A DNA stretch of 64,000 bases from Urbifossiella limnaea (GTDB taxonomy: Bacteria > Planctomycetota > Planctomycetia > Gemmatales > Gemmataceae): the NCBI RefSeq assembly GCF_007747215.1, contig NZ_CP036273.1:1348322-1412321 (forward strand), read 5' to 3'. The stretch's first letter is position 1. Each line of letters begins with the position of its first letter. The notes under the pieces are model-generated. The model saw nothing but the letters and a program-made list of their open reading frames with translations. It searched no databases and was not told the DNA's origin. A program made the position numbers and the translations under genes. This document shows, in pieces, positions 1-8,118 of this stretch.

Positions 1-1133
1 CGCTCGAACCGGGGAACGTCGGTGGCGTACTGGCGGAGGACGTGACCGCCGACCGCGACGCGCCGCCGTTCGACAAGTCCCTGCGCGACGGGTACGCCGT
101 CCGCTCGACCGATCGGTTCGACGCCGAGCTGTGTGTCGTGGAGGAGATCCCGGCCGGCGTCGTGCCGCGGAAAGCGATCGGCCCCGGCGAGTGCGCCCGC
201 ATCTACACCGGCGCCCCGATCCCGGCCGGCGCCGACGCCGTGGTGATGCAGGAGGACACGACCGCGGCCGGCGACCGCGTCAGGATCAACGCGGCACCGC
301 GGCCCGGCGCGTGGGTCTTCCGTCGCGGGGCCGAGATGCGAACCGGCGAGGTCGTCGTCGCGGCGGGAACCATCCTCACCCCGGCGGCGATCGGCGTACT
401 AGTCGGAGTCGGGCGAGCGCGCATCGAGACGCACCGCTTCCTCGACGTCGGCGTGGTCGCCACCGGTGACGAGCTCGTGGGTGCGTCCGAGGCGCCCGGT
501 CCGGGGCAGATTCGCAACACGAACGGCCCCATGCTCACCGCCCTGGCGTGTCAGGCCGGAACCCACGGCTGCGACAACGGCATCGCCCGCGACACACGCG
601 AGAGCCTTCGTGCCGTGATCGGCCCGGCCCTCGACAACAACAACGTCGTCCTGATCGCCGGCGGCGTCTCGGCGGGGAAGTTCGACCTCGTGCCCGGCGT
701 GCTCGCCGAGCTGGGAGTCACGGCGCACTTCCACCAGGTGCGGATGAAGCCGGGGAAGCCGCTCCTGTTCGGCACCCGCGGCGACACCCTCGTGTTCGGC
801 CTGCCGGGCAACCCCGTCAGCGCGCTGGTGTGCTTCGAGCTGTTCGTCCGGCCGGCGCTGCGGAAGATGGCCGGCCACGCCGACCCCGGGCCGCGCGTGG
901 TGAATCTTCCGCTCGCGGCGGCGGTGGTGGAGTCGAACGACCGGCCGACGTACCGGCCGGCAAAGCTCGAACCCGCGGCCGTCGGCTGGGCGGTGCGGCC
1001 GCTGGACGGCGGCACCGCGCCCGACCTGCGCGGCATGGCCCCCGCCGACGCGCTGCTGGCGCTGCCGGCCGGCGACGCCCGCTACGACGCGGGGACGCCG
1101 GTACGAGTCGTGTTGATCGGGAAGCAAGACTAA
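1..1133 (+). CDS. moeA: Molybdopterin molybdenumtransferase MoeA, 5' end cut by the window
   Basis: MoeA inserts molybdate into adenylylated molybdopterin, the last step of molybdenum cofactor synthesis in the cytoplasm. The reading frame is open from base 3 with the family's early segment (LAEDVTADRDAPPFDKS, then DGYAV), so the GTG at 42 is internal and the true start lies upstream. 376 residues are visible against about 400 in the family, so little is missing. Later landmarks are TGDELV, GGVSAGKFD and GLPGNPVSALVCFELF, in the MoeA order. The usual SAMDGYA is changed to SLRDGYA. No other molybdenum genes are visible. The stop codon TAA is part of a 28-bp inverted repeat arm. Confidence 0.93.
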   Translation, partial: LEPGNVGGVLAEDVTADRDAPPFDKSLRDGYAVRSTDRFDAELCVVEEIPAGVVPRKAIGPGECARIYTGAPIPAGADAVVMQEDTTAAGDRVRINAAPRPGAWVFRRGAEMRTGEVVVAAGTILTPAAIGVLVGVGRARIETHRFLDVGVVATGDELVGASEAPGPGQIRNTNGPMLTALACQAGTHGCDNGIARDTRESLRAVIGPALDNNNVVLIAGGVSAGKFDLVPGVLAELGVTAHFHQVRMKPGKPLLFGTRGDTLVFGLPGNPVSALVCFELFVRPALRKMAGHADPGPRVVNLPLAAAVVESNDRPTYRPAKLEPAAVGWAVRPLDGGTAPDLRGMAPADALLALPAGDARYDAGTPVRVVLIGKQD

Positions 1134-1266
1134 CCACAGAGTCACAGAGAGCACAGAGGGAAGACAGGAAGCCGAGAGAAGAGAAGATTTTAACTTCAAA
1201 CATCGGTCTGTCTCGGTCTCCTGTCTGCTCTCTGAGCTCTCTGTGCTCTCTGTGACTCTGTGGTTA
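1131..1266. repeat. Long inverted repeat between moeA and lnt
   Basis: Two perfect 28-nt arms, 1131-1158 and 1239-1266, are built on the string CACAGAGTCACAGAGAGC and its complement. Partial pairing continues inward (AGACAGGA with TCCTGTCT). The left arm includes the moeA stop codon. The hairpin could terminate moeA transcripts, although lnt follows in the same direction 43 bp later. It is purine-rich and lower in GC than its surroundings, so it is probably a mobile or dispersed repeat rather than locally evolved DNA. Confidence 0.85.
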
Positions 1267-1309
1267 ATCCTCTTCTTCCGCCGCCGCCAACCGCCAGGAG
1301 AGTGTCCGC

Positions 1310-3001
1310 GTGAAGCCGCCCCGTGTATTCCTCCCCGCGGTCGCGTCCGGGCTACTGCTCTGGGTTGCGTTCTTCCCGCTGAACCTCGGCCCCGTCGCGT
1401 TCGTCGCCCTCGCCCCGTGGCTGACGCTCGTCCGCGCCCCCGTGTCGCGCCGCCGGCGGTACTTCGCCGCGTACCTCGGCAGCGTCGCGTTCTTCCTGCC
1501 GGCCGTGCAGTGGATGAGGGTCGCGCACCCGGCGATGTACGCCTCGTGGCTCGGCCTCGCCCTGATCATGTGCCCGATGTACTGGGTCGTCGGCTTCGCG
1601 CTGCTGCGCCGGCTCGACCGCGTGCCCGGGGTGCCGCTGGCCGCTTCGTTCCCGGTCGTGTGGGTGGCGCTGGAGTATGTGCGGGCGCACGCCCCCACGG
1701 GCTTCGACTTCCTCCCGGCCGCGGTCCACCAGAAGGTCGGCGTCGGCTGGTACTTCCTCGGCTACTCGCAGCACGACTTCCTGCCGCTGATCCAGCTCGC
1801 CGACCTCGGCGGCGTCTACGCCGTGTCCGCGGTCGTCGCCGCGGTGAACGGCGTGGCCGCCGAGTGGCTGATGAGCGGCCGACTCCCGTTAGGCCGGGGC
1901 GCCAGCCCCGTCGGGCCCGAAGCACTGACGGGGCTGGCGCCCCGGCCCAACGAGCCGACCGGCCTGCGGAAGCTGATCGCGTCCACGCTCGGCACCGCGG
2001 TCGTGTTCGCGGCCGCGGTCGGCTACGGGCTCGTGCGGCTGAACCACCCGGCGTTCGAGAACGGCCCGGTCGTCGCGGCCGTCCAGGGGAGCGTGCCGCA
2101 GTTCCAGAAGAACACCGACGGCCGCTCGCTCGGCCAGGTGTACGCGGCGCTCCACCTCCGCGCCGCGCTGGCGAACCCGACCCCCGACCTGATCCTGTGG
2201 CCGGAGACGTGCTTCCCCGCCGAGTGGCTCGCCGCCACCGGCCCGCCGCCGGCCGACTTCGCGGCGCAAATCGCCGCCTGCCGGGCGTACTTCGCGCGGG
2301 AACAGTGGCGGGTGCCGGTGCTGCTCGGCCTCGGCTGTACGGAGTACGACGCCGGCGATCTGTGGAAGTACAACTCGGCGCTGCTGCTGACCGCGGCCGG
2401 GCAGGAGGTGGGCCGGTACGACAAGATTCACCTCGTGCCGTTCGGCGAGTACGTGCCGTTCCGCGGCACGTTCCCGTGGCTGCAAGCGTTCACGCCGTAC
2501 GAGGGCGACTACTCGTGCCGGCCCGGCCAGCGGTGGACGCGCTTCCCGGTGACGGGCGCCGACGGCCGGCGGTTCACGTTCGGGTGCCTCATCTGCTACG
2601 AGGACTCGGACCCGTCGCTGGCCCGCCGCTACGCCTTGCCGGCGGGCGACGAGCCGGCGGTGAACTTCCTGGTGAACCTGTCCAACGACGGCTGGTTCGA
2701 CGGCACCGAGGAGCACGAGCTGCACCTGGCCGTCTGCCGGTTCCGCGCCGTGGAGTGCCGCCGCAGCGTGGTGCGCGCCGTGAACATGGGGATCAGCGCG
2801 GTGATCGACCCGGACGGCCGGGTGGTGACGGCGCTGCCGAAGCAGGTGGAAGGCGTGGTGAGCGCGGCGGTGCCGATCGACGGGCGCGAGTCGCTGTACG
2901 CGCGGCTCGGGGACTGGCTGCCGGGGGCGTGCTGGGCGGCGATTCTGGTGGGCGTGGTGGTCGGGCGCCGAAGGCCGCCCGGGGCTTCCGCCCCGCGCTA
3001 G
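1310..3001 (+). CDS. lnt: Apolipoprotein N-acyltransferase
   Basis: Lnt is an inner-membrane enzyme that transfers an acyl chain from phospholipid to the N-terminal cysteine of lipoproteins, the last maturation step. The 563-residue product has several hydrophobic segments in the first 230 residues followed by a nitrilase-type domain. The catalytic triad is visible: Glu299 (WPETCFP), Lys372 (YDKIHLVPFGEYVP) and Cys429 (LICYEDSDP). NLSNDGWF and the final membrane segment also match the family. The GTG start follows a GGAG site at about -10. Residues 195-213 are encoded by a palindromic element not expected in Lnt, and the last residues are encoded by another. Confidence 0.95.
   Translation: MKPPRVFLPAVASGLLLWVAFFPLNLGPVAFVALAPWLTLVRAPVSRRRRYFAAYLGSVAFFLPAVQWMRVAHPAMYASWLGLALIMCPMYWVVGFALLRRLDRVPGVPLAASFPVVWVALEYVRAHAPTGFDFLPAAVHQKVGVGWYFLGYSQHDFLPLIQLADLGGVYAVSAVVAAVNGVAAEWLMSGRLPLGRGASPVGPEALTGLAPRPNEPTGLRKLIASTLGTAVVFAAAVGYGLVRLNHPAFENGPVVAAVQGSVPQFQKNTDGRSLGQVYAALHLRAALANPTPDLILWPETCFPAEWLAATGPPPADFAAQIAACRAYFAREQWRVPVLLGLGCTEYDAGDLWKYNSALLLTAAGQEVGRYDKIHLVPFGEYVPFRGTFPWLQAFTPYEGDYSCRPGQRWTRFPVTGADGRRFTFGCLICYEDSDPSLARRYALPAGDEPAVNFLVNLSNDGWFDGTEEHELHLAVCRFRAVECRRSVVRAVNMGISAVIDPDGRVVTALPKQVEGVVSAAVPIDGRESLYARLGDWLPGACWAAILVGVVVGRRRPPGASAPR
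1892..1947. repeat. Palindromic element inside lnt, in frame
   Basis: Arms 1892-1912 and 1927-1947 are perfect 21-nt inverted copies (core GGGGCGCCAGCCCC) around a 14-nt spacer. The element is translated as a Gly/Pro/Ala-rich stretch between the N-terminal membrane segments and the nitrilase domain of Lnt and keeps the frame. This resembles an inserted dispersed palindrome, like the coding palindromic elements known in Rickettsia. The insertion history is an inference. Confidence 0.8.
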
Positions 3002-3058
3002 GAACGAACGCCCCCATCCGGGGGCTGAAGCCCCGAGCCAGTGGAAACCCCGGGCGGC
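2974..3058. repeat. GC-rich palindromic element at the 3' end of lnt
   Basis: Arms 2974-2984 and 3048-3058 are 11-nt inverted copies (GCCGCCCGGGG and complement). An internal hairpin GGGGGCTGAAGCCCC lies at about 3020-3034. The left arm is inside lnt and encodes part of its Arg/Pro/Ala-rich tail, so this repeat also changed a protein end. It may act as a terminator for lnt. Confidence 0.65.
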
Positions 3059-3145
3059 GCCCGCGGTGTCCGCTTCGGACACGCACTTCGCCTTCCCCCG
3101 TCCCCCCGGCCCCGCTATACCCCCGCCTCCACCGGAGGGGCGTCC

Positions 3146-3988
3146 GTGACCCGGCTCAAACTCGCACTCGTTCTCGGCGCCGCCACCGCGGCCGGCCTCG
3201 CCGTCGCGCAACCGGACGCCGCCCCGCGGTTCAAGTGGCAGCCCGGCCAGACGTTCACCTACAAGGTGGCCCAGCAGACGGCCGTGCAGGAGACCACCCT
3301 CGACGACAAGGCCGACAAGACGGTCACGTCCGACACCCGCACCAGCCTGGCGCTCACACGCCGGTGGGTCGTGAAAGGCGTAAGCCCCGCCGGCGTCGCC
3401 ACGCTCGAAATGTCCATCACCGCGCTGAAGCGCGACATCCGCCAGCCGGACGGCATGACCACCACGCTCGACTCGGCGAACGCCGACGACGCCAAGGGGA
3501 TGGCCGAGTACCTGAACCGGCCGGTGGTGACGGTCGCGGTGGACGCGCAGGGCCGGCTCGTGGAGGTGAAGGAGGCGAAGGGCGGCAGCGCGGCCCGGCT
3601 GCACGCCGAGTTGCCGTTCCGCGTGGTGCTGCCGGACGCCGCGCCGGCCGCCGGGCAGACGTGGAACCGCGCGTTCAGCCTGAAGCTCGACCCGCCGCTC
3701 GGCGCCGGCGAGACGCACGAGTTCACGCAGACGTACACGTCGAAGGGCGTGCAGGACGGGCTGCTGGTGGTGGGCGTGGGCACGGCGCTGAAGGCGCCGC
3801 CGAAGACGGCCGGCGAGCAGGTGCCGCTGGTGCCGATGCTGTGGGCCGGCGACGTGTACTTCGACCCGGCCGCCGGCCGCTACCACGCCTCCCGGCTGAG
3901 CGCGAAGGCGGAGCTGCCGAACCACCTCGGCGAGGGGACGCGGTACGCGTACCAGAGCACGTACACCGAGGACTTGCTGACGAAGTGA
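3146..3988 (+). CDS. Secreted protein of unknown function
   Basis: The 280-residue product starts with a clear signal peptide (TRLKLALVLGAATAAGLAVAQ), and the mature part begins with FKWQPGQTFTYKV. I chose the GTG at 3146 because GGAGGGG lies just upstream and the start sits directly before the signal sequence; an open frame further upstream is low-complexity. The rest alternates short beta-like stretches without catalytic motifs. It resembles planctomycete secreted proteins of the DUF6263 kind, a tentative family memory only. It is convergent with the downstream cytochrome gene and separated from it by a long hairpin. Confidence 0.75.
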   Translation: MTRLKLALVLGAATAAGLAVAQPDAAPRFKWQPGQTFTYKVAQQTAVQETTLDDKADKTVTSDTRTSLALTRRWVVKGVSPAGVATLEMSITALKRDIRQPDGMTTTLDSANADDAKGMAEYLNRPVVTVAVDAQGRLVEVKEAKGGSAARLHAELPFRVVLPDAAPAAGQTWNRAFSLKLDPPLGAGETHEFTQTYTSKGVQDGLLVVGVGTALKAPPKTAGEQVPLVPMLWAGDVYFDPAAGRYHASRLSAKAELPNHLGEGTRYAYQSTYTEDLLTK

Positions 3989-3999
3989 AGACGAGCGCG

Positions 4000-4078
4000 G
4001 CGAGCGGCCCGCGTGAGCGGGCTGTTCCCGAGCACATCACGTGCGCTCAGGAACAGCCCGCTCACGCGGGCCGCTCGC
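4000..4078. terminator. 28-bp perfect hairpin between convergent genes (family A, copy 1)
   Basis: Arms 4000-4027 and 4051-4078 are perfect inverted copies beginning GCGAGCGGCCCGCGTGAG, with a 23-nt loop. The element sits between the ends of two convergent genes and can stop transcription in both directions. Almost the same sequence recurs at 14832-14914, also between convergent genes, so it is a dispersed family and not a local accident. Confidence 0.8.
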
Positions 4079-4086
4079 CTGTCGGA

Positions 4087-4506
4087 CTACTTCCCCTTGT
4101 GCGCCGTGTGGCACGCCTTGCACGAGCCCTGAATCGCGCCGGCCGACGTCTTCACGCCGTCGGCGTTCTTCTTCTCGGCGGCCGCGAGCAGGGCCGACGT
4201 GTTCTTGTGGTACGCCCCGCCGAGCTTCTCCCACGAGTCCGCCCCGCCCTTGCTCGGGGTCGCCTTGTGCAGCAGGGCGGCGTTCGAGTCGAGGCTCTTG
4301 GCGGCGGCCACGGCCGCGTCCCACTTGCCGTCCTTGGCGGCGAAGATGACCTGCTTCAGCAGCGGGTCGGTGCCGCCGTGCCCGGCCTTCATGATGTCCT
4401 TGATCGTCAGCCCCTTCTCCTGGGCGACGGTCGGCGTGCCGACGGCCACGAACAGCGCGGCCGCGACCGCGGCCGTGAACCCCACCCGAACGAACGTGTT
4501 GGTCAT
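4087..4506 (-). CDS. Class II (c'-type) cytochrome, secreted
   Basis: The 139-residue product has a signal peptide ending at about TVAQE and a single haem-binding CKACH near the C-terminus (Cys129, Cys132, His133). A C-terminal haem motif on a helical domain is typical of class II cytochromes c. It is probably a periplasmic electron carrier, or a stress- or NO-binding cytochrome as in the c' group; the substrate cannot be told. The ATG start has GAGGG nearby. The gene appears to be transcribed alone, with the region 4507-4854 upstream. Confidence 0.85.
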   Translation of the reverse strand: MTNTFVRVGFTAAVAAALFVAVGTPTVAQEKGLTIKDIMKAGHGGTDPLLKQVIFAAKDGKWDAAVAAAKSLDSNAALLHKATPSKGGADSWEKLGGAYHKNTSALLAAAEKKNADGVKTSAGAIQGSCKACHTAHKGK

Positions 4507-4634
4507 CGCGCGATCCCTCTCAAGGTAAGCAGCGGAACGAAACCGACACCACCGGCCGACCTCCGGCCGGGGCTTTCGACCCCGGCGGTGCCGGTGGCCG
4601 ATGGAAGAACACCCCCCGCACCCGGCGGAGGGAA

Positions 4635-4706
4635 TGACCCGGGCGGGAATCGAACCCGCGGCCGGCTGGACTCTCGGAACGGCGGACGAACGAACCGTTG
4701 CCGGTC
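4635..4706 (-). other. tRNA-like sequence, probably degenerate
   Basis: On the minus strand there is a perfect T-arm (GCGGG, TTCGATT, CCCGC) followed by a 7-nt acceptor 3' strand and an A discriminator. A partner 5' acceptor exists 72 nt upstream but pairs at only 5 of 7 positions, and I could not fold a proper anticodon arm. It is therefore a tRNA relic or a 3'-half fragment, such as an old attachment site, not a confident tRNA. The rest of the 4507-4854 gap holds the cytochrome promoter region and nothing else recognised. Confidence 0.4.
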
Positions 4707-4854
4707 ACCGACGAAGGAACCCATCCGAAGAGTCTCCGTCGCGCGCGGCCGCCGTGACGACAATCGTTGTAGCGCCGACCTCTCGCCGGTTGAGACGCGG
4801 GCCGGGAGTCGGGTATTCATCCGACGGGCGCGCGACATCCGGAACGGGGTCGGG

Positions 4855-5316
4855 TCAGGATCGGGGTGGGGGATCGGCCGGGGTCTGCGGGCGCGGCACG
4901 GCGACGGGTCGGTCGACGGGGTCGGCCGGTGTCGAGGCCGGGTCGCCGGCCGCCGCCACGGGCGGCGCGGGCGGCACCGCCGGATCGACCGCGACCGGCG
5001 CCGGCGGGTCGCACCGACAGCGGCCGGGGTCGAGCGTGGCGGCCGCGGGCTCCGGGGCGGGCGCAGGCGGGGCTTCGGCCTTGCAGTGAGGGCAGCCGCC
5101 GGCGGGCGGAGGTGCGGGGGCCGGGGTTGGCGCCGGGGTGGTGCAGCAGCACCCGCCGGCGTGCTGGCGGAGGATCGAGCAGGAGCAGTTGCCGGCGCGG
5201 CACCCGCCGCGGGCCGGGGCGACCGCCGCGAACACGGGCACGCCCACCGCCGTGGTCAGTTGCCCGACCAGGGCGACGAGCACGGCGGTCCGGGAAAACC
5301 CGCGGGCGAGCGGCAT
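4855..5316 (-). CDS. Small secreted Cys/Pro/Ala-rich protein
   Basis: The 153-residue product has a hydrophobic N-terminal segment (TAVLVALVGQLTTAVGVPVFA). A cysteine-rich stretch follows (CRAGNCSCSILRQHAGGCCC), then CPHC, then a long proline/alanine-rich tail with CRCDPP. I chose the ATG at 5316 over the ATG at 5382 because GGAAGG precedes it and it places the signal sequence at the N-terminus. No family is recognised. Clustered cysteines suggest metal binding or disulfides, and the tail looks like a wall- or surface-spanning linker. Low complexity makes this call less certain than its neighbours. Confidence 0.6.
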   Translation of the reverse strand: MPLARGFSRTAVLVALVGQLTTAVGVPVFAAVAPARGGCRAGNCSCSILRQHAGGCCCTTPAPTPAPAPPPAGGCPHCKAEAPPAPAPEPAAATLDPGRCRCDPPAPVAVDPAVPPAPPVAAAGDPASTPADPVDRPVAVPRPQTPADPPPRS

Positions 5317-5444
5317 TCGCGCCTTCCGGTCGAACGAGGCGAGGCCAATCCTAAGCCGCCCCGTGGGTGCCGTCAAGGACATGCCGCCCTTCCTGCCCCG
5401 GCGCCGACCTCGTATTCTCACCGGTGAACCGGCCCCGCTCCCGG

Positions 5445-5517
5445 CCCCGACCTTCCGGCGGCCCGCGCGGGGGGAACGACCGCATCCCCGGCCCCGCCCC
5501 GACCTTCCGGCGGCCCG
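5445..5517. repeat. Direct repeat upstream of the TPR membrane gene
   Basis: A 21-nt unit beginning CCCCGACCTTCCGGCGG occurs at 5445-5465 and again at 5497-5517, 52 bp apart. The second copy is 30 bp before the start at 5548. It could be a regulator binding pair or simple duplication; nothing decides between them. Confidence 0.6.
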
Positions 5518-5547
5518 GCGGCCCGCCCGCACCTCCCCGGAAGCGCA

Positions 5548-8067
5548 ATGACCGCCTGGCACCGCAACGAGTACATCCTCAAGGGCGTGTTCCTCGGCCT
5601 GTGGGCCTTCGCCGCCCTCCAGGTCGCCGTCGACCCGTCCGCCGTGCGTGTGGATTTGTGGTGGGTGCTCGGCTGGATGACCGCCGGGCTGGTGCTCGGC
5701 CTGATCGGCGGCACCGCTCTCCAGCTGAAGCGCGGCGTCCGCCCGTGGCAGAACTGGACCGCCTTCCCGCTGCTGGTGCTGCTCGAAAGCCCGACGTTCG
5801 TGTACGGCGGCGTCGTGTTCGGCCTCGCCGCCGGGGTGCTCAGCGGCCGCGAGTTCGCGGAGCCGTGGGCGGCACCGATCGCCCACCTGTTCGGCCTCAC
5901 GTTCGACGACATCAAGCACGTCCGCTCCGACGACAACTCGAAGCCCGGCGACTGGCTCGGGTACTGCGCCGTCGGCGGGGCGCTGCTCGGGTTCGGGCTG
6001 TACCGGCTCCGGCAGATCGCCGACCCGTGGTGGCGGTTCGGCGTGGGGCTGGCGCTCGGCGCGGGGTTCGTCTACCTCGGCGGCGAGTACGCCAACAAGC
6101 TCCCCGGCCTGGACGCCGCCGCGCGGTTCAACCTCGGCGTGTACATCCTCATTGGCCTGCCGTTCTTCTACCTCCTCACCTTCTGCGCGGAGGCGGAGGA
6201 GAGCGAGGTCGAGATCATGGCGCTGTGCGCCGCGATGGGCACGGCCCTGCACCTGATGAACATCGGCGGCGCGGCGGTGAACTTCGCCGCGGTGCCGCTG
6301 CTCCTGCCGGTGACGATCTACTTCGTGTACGCCACCCGCGTGCTGCCGGGGCTGCGCGTGTTCAAGCACGTCCTGCGTGGGTACAGCTACCAGAACCTGG
6401 GCCGCCTCCGCGAGGCGCTGTACTTCTTCCGCCGCGCAACGGAGCTCGACCCCAAGAGCACGTTCGCCGCCGCCGGGATGCGCGGGCTGCACGAGAACCT
6501 GACGCTCGCCAAGCTCGACCGCGAGCCCGAGCTCCTCGAGATTCTCGACTTCGGCCTGTGCCTCGACCGCGCCGAGCGCTTCCTGCTCGCCGGCCGCACG
6601 CCCACGCCCGCCGAGCGCGAGGAAGCCGACCGCTTCCTCGACCTGGTGGCGCGGAAGAAGCCGGCGTACCAGGCGCGCGTCGATTACCTCCGCGCCGTGA
6701 GCCTGACGCACGCGAAGGATTATCCCGCGGCGGCGACCGCGCTGGCGACGCTGCTCGACCCCGAGACGCCCGGCTACCACGCCGGAGTGCGGCGGTCGGT
6801 GTTGTTCCCCGCGTGGGAGCTGGCGCTGAAGCACGGCCCGGCGGCGCTACAGGAGCGCCTCGGCTGGGCCGAGCTCGACAAGCCCGGCCGGCGCATCGAG
6901 GCCATCGCCGCGGCCGAGCGCGCCGGCGCCGACGGGCAGGAGTTCAAGGCGGTGCTGTACAGCCAGCTCACCGAGGCCGAGTTCGTCGCGGCGTCGGCCG
7001 GCGGGCCGCCGGCGGAGTTCAACTACGAGTACGTCGAGCAGTTGGGGCTGGCGCTGATCGACGACGCCGACCCGGAGCGCCGCGAGCGCGGGGCGGCGTA
7101 CCTCCGCATCGCCGGCCGCGGCCTGCCCGAGCGCGGCCCGAGCATCTTCCGCAAGCTCGCCGACACCGCCGCCGACGCCGAGGCCGCCCGCGGCTACCTC
7201 GACCAGGTGAAGCGCACCGGCCTCGACCTGTTCAAGGCGAAGCGGCTGGCGGCGGCGCAGCGCGAGATTTACCTCGCCGCGCTGAAGCAGCTCGCCGACC
7301 TGGACGACGCCCGCGGCGACCCCGAGGCGGCGATCGGCAGTTTGGGCCTGTACCTGGAAGCCGGCGGCCGCAACGAGCTGGACATCTTCCGCCGCCGCGC
7401 CGAGCTGTACGCCAAGGCCTCGGACCCGATGAACGCGCTGGTGCAGGTCGAAACCGGCCTCACCTACAGCAGCTCGGACGCGGACCTGCTGAAGAAGAAG
7501 GACAGTTACTACTTCTCGGTCACGGAGGAGCAGCTGCGGGCGAAGCGGGAGCGCGTCAGCGGCTTCTTCGACGTGGCGTACTGTGTCAAGAAGGCGTCGG
7601 GCATCCTGAACGGCAAGTCGGACGACCCGGAGCTGCTGGAGTGGGCGTCGCACCTGGCGGCGCTGGCGACGGTGATGCAACCGCAGGCGAACGGCGTGCG
7701 GCTGATCCGGGCGCGGTGCCTGCTGCGGCAGGGGAACCGCGACGCGGGCATCTCGCTGTTGGAGGACATCCGCGAGAGCCCGAAGGGGAGCCGCGACGAC
7801 GAGGACGCGTGGTACGCGGCGACGAAGATTCTCGGCGAGCTGTACCTGGACGAGCTGGACCGGCCCGATCTGGCGATCGCGGCACTCAAGGACTACAAGG
7901 GCTACCTGAAGGCCGGCGCCGACACGCACTACCAGCTGGGCCGCGCCTACGAGGCGGCGCAGGACACGGCGAACGCGATCCGCGAGTACGACGCGGTGAC
8001 GGCGTTCGAGGGGCACCCGCGCTTCTGGGACGCCAAGGACGCGCTGCGCCGCCTCGGGAAGGGGTAG
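5548..8067 (+). CDS. Membrane protein with long TPR-like helical domain
   Basis: The first 270 or so of the 839 residues form about seven or eight membrane segments, interrupted by a hydrophilic stretch near residue 125 (TFDDIKHVRSDDNSKPGDW). The rest is helical repeats of TPR type, for example YQNLGRLREALYFFRRATELDP at about 280-300 and again near the end (YQLGRAYEAAQDTANAIREYD). TPR arrays bind protein partners, so this is probably a membrane-anchored scaffold. No enzyme motif is seen. It is a single gene with its own upstream region and is followed by a palindrome. Confidence 0.8.
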   Translation: MTAWHRNEYILKGVFLGLWAFAALQVAVDPSAVRVDLWWVLGWMTAGLVLGLIGGTALQLKRGVRPWQNWTAFPLLVLLESPTFVYGGVVFGLAAGVLSGREFAEPWAAPIAHLFGLTFDDIKHVRSDDNSKPGDWLGYCAVGGALLGFGLYRLRQIADPWWRFGVGLALGAGFVYLGGEYANKLPGLDAAARFNLGVYILIGLPFFYLLTFCAEAEESEVEIMALCAAMGTALHLMNIGGAAVNFAAVPLLLPVTIYFVYATRVLPGLRVFKHVLRGYSYQNLGRLREALYFFRRATELDPKSTFAAAGMRGLHENLTLAKLDREPELLEILDFGLCLDRAERFLLAGRTPTPAEREEADRFLDLVARKKPAYQARVDYLRAVSLTHAKDYPAAATALATLLDPETPGYHAGVRRSVLFPAWELALKHGPAALQERLGWAELDKPGRRIEAIAAAERAGADGQEFKAVLYSQLTEAEFVAASAGGPPAEFNYEYVEQLGLALIDDADPERRERGAAYLRIAGRGLPERGPSIFRKLADTAADAEAARGYLDQVKRTGLDLFKAKRLAAAQREIYLAALKQLADLDDARGDPEAAIGSLGLYLEAGGRNELDIFRRRAELYAKASDPMNALVQVETGLTYSSSDADLLKKKDSYYFSVTEEQLRAKRERVSGFFDVAYCVKKASGILNGKSDDPELLEWASHLAALATVMQPQANGVRLIRARCLLRQGNRDAGISLLEDIRESPKGSRDDEDAWYAATKILGELYLDELDRPDLAIAALKDYKGYLKAGADTHYQLGRAYEAAQDTANAIREYDAVTAFEGHPRFWDAKDALRRLGKG

Positions 8068-8074
8068 GATTTCG

Positions 8075-8118
8075 CCGCTCGCGGCGTAGCGGCGTCGACG
8101 CCGCTACGCCGCAAGCGG
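8075..8118. repeat. Palindrome of the CCGCTCGCGGCGTAG family (family B)
   Basis: This 44-nt palindrome is centred on GTCGAC, with one mismatched pair. It follows the stop of the TPR gene and probably ends its transcript. Related palindromes lie at 15629-15676, 18162-18223, 20162-20208 and, weakly, 11767-11816. Confidence 0.75.

Noticed and set aside
4635-4706. Functional tRNA
   Set aside because: Only the T-arm and acceptor 3' strand fold well; no anticodon arm was found.
4855-5316. Lantibiotic or other ribosomal peptide precursor
   Set aside because: No modification enzyme nearby, and the product has a normal signal peptide and long tail.
1243-5427. Very long plus-strand open frame across several genes
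   Set aside because: It is open only because of high GC; its translation is Arg/Pro/Gly-rich and it conflicts with lnt and the cytochrome gene, which have family motifs.
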